Assembly: GCA_013177825.1 (NCBI GenBank)
Contig: JABLXX010000006.1
Span: 186,001-250,000, forward strand
Reading direction: 5' to 3'
Origin: Syntrophaceae bacterium
GTDB taxonomy: Bacteria > Desulfobacterota > Syntrophia > Syntrophales > PHBD01
Length of the DNA: 64,000 nt
Shown: one piece after another, positions 59,903 through 64,000 of the stretch
How the letters are laid out: every line of letters begins with the position of its first letter
How positions within the stretch are numbered: the stretch's first letter is position 1
Position numbers and translations under genes: made by a program
Notes under the pieces: generated by a model
What the model was told of the DNA's origin: nothing
Seen by the model: the letters and a program-made list of their open reading frames with translations, nothing else
Databases searched by the model: none

Positions 59903-60025
59903 GAACGCGTCCGGAAGCCTTTGAAAATAGGCCAATCCGTATCATATCCCCGCAGCGTAGGCAATCGTGAAATTGCTCTTTTCCTGCCTGCCGGCCTCTG
60001 CTACAAGAGCCGCGGAGGCAGCAAA

Positions 60026-60964
60026 ATGAACGCGGCAATCCGGGAGGGGTTCAGAAACGGCCTCGGCAAGGGATGGGACGGCTTCGTCTGGATGATCCAG
60101 ATCATTGTACCCGTCTCCCTGCTGACGTCGCTTTTGGCCTGGAGCGGCTGGCTCCGGGAGATCGATTTCATCGTCCGGCCCCTCATGAACGCCATCAGCC
60201 TCCCGGCCATGGCGGCCCTGCCGCTGGTGATCGGCATGTTCGCGGGAATCTACGGCGCCATCGCGGCCATGGCCGTCCTGCCGATGAACCAGGCGGAAAT
60301 GACCCTCGTGGCGATTTTTGCCCTGATGGCCCACAACCTCATCCAGGAAGGGATCATTCAGGCCCGGTCGGGAATCCACCCGTTCAAGGCAACCCTCTTC
60401 CGCCTGGTCTCCGCCTGCCTGACCGTAATGGCCGTCGCGGCGCTGATGGGATACGCTCCGTCCGGGGAGGCGGCCGCTCTCGCCGGCCCTGCTTCCGTGC
60501 GAGGTCCCCTGGGCCAGGCCCTGCTGGAGTGGCTGGTCTCAACGGTGAAGCTGACGGCGATCATCTTCGTTGTCATCATGGCCCTTCTCTCCGTCCTGGA
60601 AATCATGAAAAGCCTGGGTTGGATTCACCCCATCGTCCGGGCCTGCGTGCCGATCCTCCGACTCATGGGCCTCGATGAAAAGGTGGGGATCCTGTGGATG
60701 ACGGCCATTGTCTTCGGCCTCTCCTACGGGGGAGCCGTCATCGTCGAGGAGGCCCGGCAGGGCCACCTGACCCGGGAAGACCTGGAGACCCTGCATCTTT
60801 CCATCGGCATGAATCACTCGATGGTGGAGGATCCGTCCTATTTCATCGCCCTCGGCCTCAATCCCGTCTGGCTTTACCTGCCGCGGCTCGTGGCTGCGAT
60901 CCTCACGGTCTGGCTCATCCGCCTGTGGTACCGGCTGTCGGGGCGGATCCCCCATTCCTCCTGA
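60026..60964 (+). CDS. Gate-domain (nucleoside-recognition-like) membrane protein
   Basis: 312 residues from the ATG at 60026, preceded by GCGGAGGCAGC. The open frame upstream is antisense to the GGDEF gene. About eight hydrophobic segments are seen, with LVIGMFAGIYGAIAAMAVLP and AIVFGLSYGGAVIVEEARQG as the two Gate-type halves. The family includes nucleoside transport and spore maturation-type proteins of unclear substrate. Likely an inner membrane transporter. Confidence 0.75.
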   Translation: MNAAIREGFRNGLGKGWDGFVWMIQIIVPVSLLTSLLAWSGWLREIDFIVRPLMNAISLPAMAALPLVIGMFAGIYGAIAAMAVLPMNQAEMTLVAIFALMAHNLIQEGIIQARSGIHPFKATLFRLVSACLTVMAVAALMGYAPSGEAAALAGPASVRGPLGQALLEWLVSTVKLTAIIFVVIMALLSVLEIMKSLGWIHPIVRACVPILRLMGLDEKVGILWMTAIVFGLSYGGAVIVEEARQGHLTREDLETLHLSIGMNHSMVEDPSYFIALGLNPVWLYLPRLVAAILTVWLIRLWYRLSGRIPHSS

Positions 60965-61122
60965 AGGCCAAAAACGTCCGAATCCCGGGGAAATGGCGGG
61001 CACTTGCGGGTTGCCCCAGCCGGCGTCTTCTGCTATTTTAATATCCCATATGCCGGAAGCGCCCGTCTTCTGACGAAGTCCGCAAGGCCCGGCACGGAAA
61101 CCACCCCAGGGAGGCATGATGC

Positions 61123-62430
61123 ATGATCTACAATGAAGAGTTCGAAACGCTGCCGAGGGAGGCTCTGGAAGCGCTGCAGCTCAAGCGGCTCCGGCAGGTC
61201 GTCCAGCGGGTCTATCATACAGTCGGGTTTTACCGGAAGGCCTTCGACGAGGCCGGGGTGAAGCCCGAGGACGTGAAGAGCCTCTCGGACCTCCAGCGAC
61301 TTCCATTCACGACCAAACAGGATCTGCGAGATAATTATCCCTTCGGCCTCTTCGCTGTCCCCATGAGCAGCGTCGTCCGTCTCCACGCCTCTTCCGGAAC
61401 GACCGGCCGGGCCACCGTGGTGGGCTACACGAAGCGGGACATCGAGCACTGGTCGGAGCTGATGGCCCGCTGCTTCGTCGCCGCCGGGCTCACGAAAAAC
61501 GACATCATCCACAACGCATACGGTTACGGCCTCTTCACGGGCGGCCTCGGCGCCCACTACGGAGCGGAGCGGCTGGGAGCCAGCGTCATCCCCATCTCGG
61601 GGGGCAACACGAAGCGGCAGATCATGATCCTCCAGGACTTCGGCCCCACCGCCATCTGCTGCACCCCTTCCTACGCGCTGAACCTGGCGGAACAGGGAAA
61701 GGCCATGGGCATCGACATGCGGTCCCTGAGGCTCAGGGTCGGCGTCTTCGGGGCGGAGCCCTGGAGCGACGAGATGCGCAACCAGATCGAGGACGCCCTG
61801 GACATCCAGGCCATGAACATCTACGGGTTGTCGGAGGTCATGGGCCCCGGCGTCTCCATGGAGTGCACCGAGGGCCGCCAGGGAATGCACATCTTCGAGG
61901 ACCATTTCCTCGCCGAGATCATCAACCCCTTAACGGGTGAGGTCCTGCCGCCCGGGGAAGAGGGCGAACTGGTCTTCACCACCCTCACGAAGGAGGCCTT
62001 CCCCCTCGTCCGGTACCGGACCCGGGACGTTACGCGCCTCGTCCAGGACCCCTGCCGCTGCGGCCGCAGCCACGTGCGGATGGACCGGGTCATGGGACGG
62101 AGCGACGACATGCTCATCATCCGCGGCGTCAACGTCTTCCCCTCCCAGATCGAGGCCGTCCTCGTCGGCATCGACGGGCTGGAGCCGCATTACCAGCTCC
62201 TGGTGGATCGGGAAGGCACCCTGGACACACTGGAAGTTCAGGTCGAGGTCAGGGAAGAGGCGTTCGCCAACGCCGATGAAGTAAAGGTTCTCCAACGGAC
62301 CGAGCGGCGGATCGTGAAGGACCTGAAGGATTATCTCGGCATCTCCGCCAAGGTCAAACTGGTGGAACCGAAGTCCCTCCAGCGCTTCGAGGGCAAGGCC
62401 AGCCGGGTCATCGACAAACGGAAAATCTGA
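61123..62430 (+). CDS. paaK: Phenylacetate-CoA ligase family protein
   Basis: 435 residues. The AMP-binding P-loop is [18 protein letters not shown], with YRTRDVTRL and [20 protein letters not shown] as later motifs. The PaaK-type N-terminus ([20 protein letters not shown]) is present. It activates an aryl acid such as phenylacetate to its CoA ester with ATP to AMP. It is followed by an ACT-domain gene, a pairing common in anaerobes, where it often handles aryl acids from amino acids. The exact substrate is inferred. Confidence 0.88.
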   Translation: MIYNEEFETLPREALEALQLKRLRQVVQRVYHTVGFYRKAFDEAGVKPEDVKSLSDLQRLPFTTKQDLRDNYPFGLFAVPMSSVVRLHASSGTTGRATVVGYTKRDIEHWSELMARCFVAAGLTKNDIIHNAYGYGLFTGGLGAHYGAERLGASVIPISGGNTKRQIMILQDFGPTAICCTPSYALNLAEQGKAMGIDMRSLRLRVGVFGAEPWSDEMRNQIEDALDIQAMNIYGLSEVMGPGVSMECTEGRQGMHIFEDHFLAEIINPLTGEVLPPGEEGELVFTTLTKEAFPLVRYRTRDVTRLVQDPCRCGRSHVRMDRVMGRSDDMLIIRGVNVFPSQIEAVLVGIDGLEPHYQLLVDREGTLDTLEVQVEVREEAFANADEVKVLQRTERRIVKDLKDYLGISAKVKLVEPKSLQRFEGKASRVIDKRKI

Positions 62431-62444
62431 CGGGAGGTGTCTTC

Positions 62445-62876
62445 ATGAAGGTGGAACAGATCTCCGTATTTCTGGAAAACAAGCCGGGGGTGCTCGAAGA
62501 GGTGATGAAGGCGCTCAAGGAAGCCAACATCAACATTCGCACCCTGTCCCTGGCCGACACATCGGATTTCGGCATTCTCCGGCTCATCGTCAACGACGTC
62601 ACGGCCACCAGCACGATCCTCAAGGCCAAGGGATTCCGGGTCAGCCGCACCACGGTGGTGGCCGTGGAGGTGCCGGACCGGCCGGGAGGGCTGCATTCCA
62701 TCCTGGAAGCCCTTGGAGGCGAGGCCATCAATATCGAGTACCTCTACGCCTTCGTGGAGAAAAGCGGCGAAAACGCCGTCATCATCTTCCGGTACGACAA
62801 CCCCGACCGGGCCATCGAAGTCCTTCAGAAGAAGGGATTCTCCGTCCTCTCGGGAGAAAAGCTTTACTCCATGTGA
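62445..62876 (+). CDS. Tandem ACT-domain protein
   Basis: 143 residues. Two ACT domains: about 1-70 ([20 protein letters not shown]) and 71-143 ([20 protein letters not shown]). The protein carries no catalytic domain and probably binds an amino acid as regulator. GGGAGGTG precedes the ATG. Lies 14 bp after paaK and is likely co-translated with it. Confidence 0.9.
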   Translation: MKVEQISVFLENKPGVLEEVMKALKEANINIRTLSLADTSDFGILRLIVNDVTATSTILKAKGFRVSRTTVVAVEVPDRPGGLHSILEALGGEAINIEYLYAFVEKSGENAVIIFRYDNPDRAIEVLQKKGFSVLSGEKLYSM

Positions 62877-62991
62877 ACCCGCCACGGCAGGGATTTGTCG
62901 TCCTTGCCGGCCGACAGGGATGAAACGGCCACGCCGTACAGGGACATCGCCCCTGCACGGCCCGCAGAACATGCCCGCGAAAGGAGGTCCC

Positions 62992-63684
62992 ATGAAAGCC
63001 AAGCCCCGCTCCCTCGAACAACTGGTGAAAGAGCAACTTGACAAATGGAACGGCCTGCCGGTTCAGACCAGGAAAACGAAGGAAAGACCCGCTCCCGTCA
63101 TCACCGTCTCCCGGGAACCCGGATGCGGGGGCACAGCCATCGCCCGCAAGCTGGCATCAGCGCTCGGCATGGACCTGGTCAGCGGCCAGATCATCCAGAA
63201 GGTGGCGGACAGCGCCGAGATGAGCGAAAAGGTCGTGGCTTCCCTGGACGAAAAACAGGTCACCCGCCGCGACGACTGGCTGACATCCCTTTTCGAAGTC
63301 CGCCACCTCTGGCCGGACAGCTATCTCCGCCATCTGACGAAAGTCGTCGGCACCGTCGGGCGGCACGGAAACGCGGTCATCCTAGGCCGGGGCGCCAATT
63401 TCATGCTCCCGCCGGAGGAGACCTTCCGGATCCGCCTGATCGGTCCCCTGGAGGCCCGCATCGCCCGGGTCATGAAAGACAAAAAGGTCTCCGGGAGCGA
63501 GGCGGAGGAATACGTCGTTCGCACCGAGTCGGACCGGAATGCCTTCGTGCGGAAATATTTCCATGCCGACATCGGCGACCCCGCCCACTATGACATGATC
63601 CTCGACACGAGCCGCCTCGGCATCGATGGCGTTGTGGAGAGCGTCAAATCCGCTTATGCGGCGTGGCGGAAGCTCGCCGGCTGA
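62992..63684 (+). CDS. Cytidylate kinase-like family protein
   Basis: 230 residues from the ATG at 62992 with AAAGGAGGTCCC before it. ITVSREPGCGGTAIARKLAS is a P-loop of the cytidylate kinase-like type, followed by VILGRGANFMLPPEETFRIR and VRTESDRNAFVRKYFHADIG. The N-terminal 35 residues are a charged extension. The family is related to Cmk but usually differs in specificity; role unknown. A terminator follows. Confidence 0.82.
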   Translation: MKAKPRSLEQLVKEQLDKWNGLPVQTRKTKERPAPVITVSREPGCGGTAIARKLASALGMDLVSGQIIQKVADSAEMSEKVVASLDEKQVTRRDDWLTSLFEVRHLWPDSYLRHLTKVVGTVGRHGNAVILGRGANFMLPPEETFRIRLIGPLEARIARVMKDKKVSGSEAEEYVVRTESDRNAFVRKYFHADIGDPAHYDMILDTSRLGIDGVVESVKSAYAAWRKLAG

Positions 63685-63716
63685 AGTTCCGGCCGTTCAA
63701 CCCGGGTGTGACACGC

Positions 63717-63752
63717 GCCCCGGATTCCGGGAAGGAATCCGGGGCATTTTCG
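63717..63752 (+). terminator. Rho-independent terminator after the cytidylate kinase-like gene
   Basis: GCCCCGGATTCC (63717-63728) pairs perfectly with GGAATCCGGGGC (63734-63745) around a 5-base loop, followed by ATTTTCGT. It ends the paaK-ACT-kinase unit. Confidence 0.82.
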
Positions 63753-63863
63753 TCTCTCCGGGAAAGCGTGCCGTCCCAAACCGGTTGACGGCCCGGGGGA
63801 AAAACGTCAGAATGGCGGCAACCATTCGGCGGGAAAGCCCCGGAAAGGCGGCAGGAATCCCTC

Positions 63864-64000
63864 GTGGCGAAGAACACGGCACAGCAGAATCCGGCGGACG
63901 AGTTGGCCGGCCTCCGGCGAAGGATTGCGGACCTGGAAAAAGCGGAACAGGTCCGCCACGCCGGCGAGGCCCTCCTGGCCAGCATCATCGGCGGCTCCCC
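63864..64000 (+). CDS. Start of a probable PAS-type sensor protein (partial)
   Basis: A GTG at 63864 (CAGGAATCCC upstream) opens a frame that runs off the window. The 45 visible residues begin VAKNTAQQNPADELAG, continue with a coiled-coil stretch (LRRRIADLEKAEQ) and end in EALLASIIGGSP. That ending is typical of the beginning of a PAS domain in sensor kinases of Syntrophaceae-like genomes. The call is by pattern only and the gene is truncated by the edge. Confidence 0.45.
   Translation, partial: MAKNTAQQNPADELAGLRRRIADLEKAEQVRHAGEALLASIIGGS

Noticed and set aside
58808-60025. Plus-strand open frame upstream of the Gate-domain gene, which would make it 718 residues
   Set aside because: The extra part is antisense to the GGDEF gene; the ATG at 60026 has a clear GGAGG site and starts a normal membrane protein.

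Overview
The window is a bacterial chromosome segment of high G+C (roughly 60% by eye) with dense, operon-like packing. The gene set fits a Gram-negative anaerobe of the Desulfobacterota, most likely Syntrophia/Syntrophaceae-like. Supporting genes are an ADP-forming acyl-CoA synthetase, an acyl-CoA dehydrogenase paired with a small-molecule kinase, PaaK-ACT, a 2[4Fe-4S] ferredoxin, an MlaE/MCE envelope transporter and a PHP hydrolase. The taxonomic call is inference; no rRNA is present.

Region 1 (1 to about 15.78 kb) is the right part of a prophage. It has a Mu-like head module (I/Z-type protease-scaffold, DUF2190-like protein, capsid, DUF1320, DUF1834) joined to a tail module without a sheath gene: tube, frameshifting chaperone, tape measure, hub, spike and fibre. 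It ends with a D12-class DNA adenine methyltransferase. Just outside lie three 20-22 bp spaced repeats that may be a transposase-binding phage end, then a tRNA-Arg(ACG) with terminator and candidate promoter. No integrase, transposase or lysis gene is visible here.

Region 2 (16-35.5 kb) is core chromosome. It holds an amidohydrolase, polA, a sugar-phosphate cupin, two Nudix hydrolases, hsp20-lon, an ADP-forming acyl-CoA ligase, a histidine phosphatase, the acyl-CoA dehydrogenase/kinase pair, a DUF374 acyltransferase, a PHP hydrolase overlapping an endonuclease III-like gene, htrA and a FAH-family gene. Two parS-like palindromes (19.93 and 31.88 kb) suggest that the replication origin is near.

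Region 3 (35.7-38.6 kb) is an Mla-type lipid transport operon: permease, a degenerate ABC ATPase-like protein, an MCE protein and a lipoprotein. Region 4 (38.7-47.9 kb) has a deoxyhypusine synthase homologue facing away from a tight isoprenoid run, xseA-xseB-ispA-dxs-tlyA-ispH. The last gene is an IspH fused to a UbiA-like prenyltransferase, so precursor synthesis (Dxs, IspH), chain elongation (IspA) and prenyl transfer are encoded together. A lipoprotein, an Nfu protein and a ferredoxin follow.

Region 5 (48-55.4 kb) is tmk-holB-ricT-metG, a flavin-type oxidase, mutY, ybaK and a thioredoxin with duplicated zinc ribbons. Region 6 (55.5-64 kb) has a penicillin-acylase lipoprotein, a coiled-coil lipoprotein overlapping a GGDEF protein whose guanine-selecting Asp is replaced by Ser (a possible cGAMP synthase), a Gate-domain membrane protein, paaK-ACT-cytidylate kinase-like, and the start of a probable PAS sensor gene cut by the window edge.
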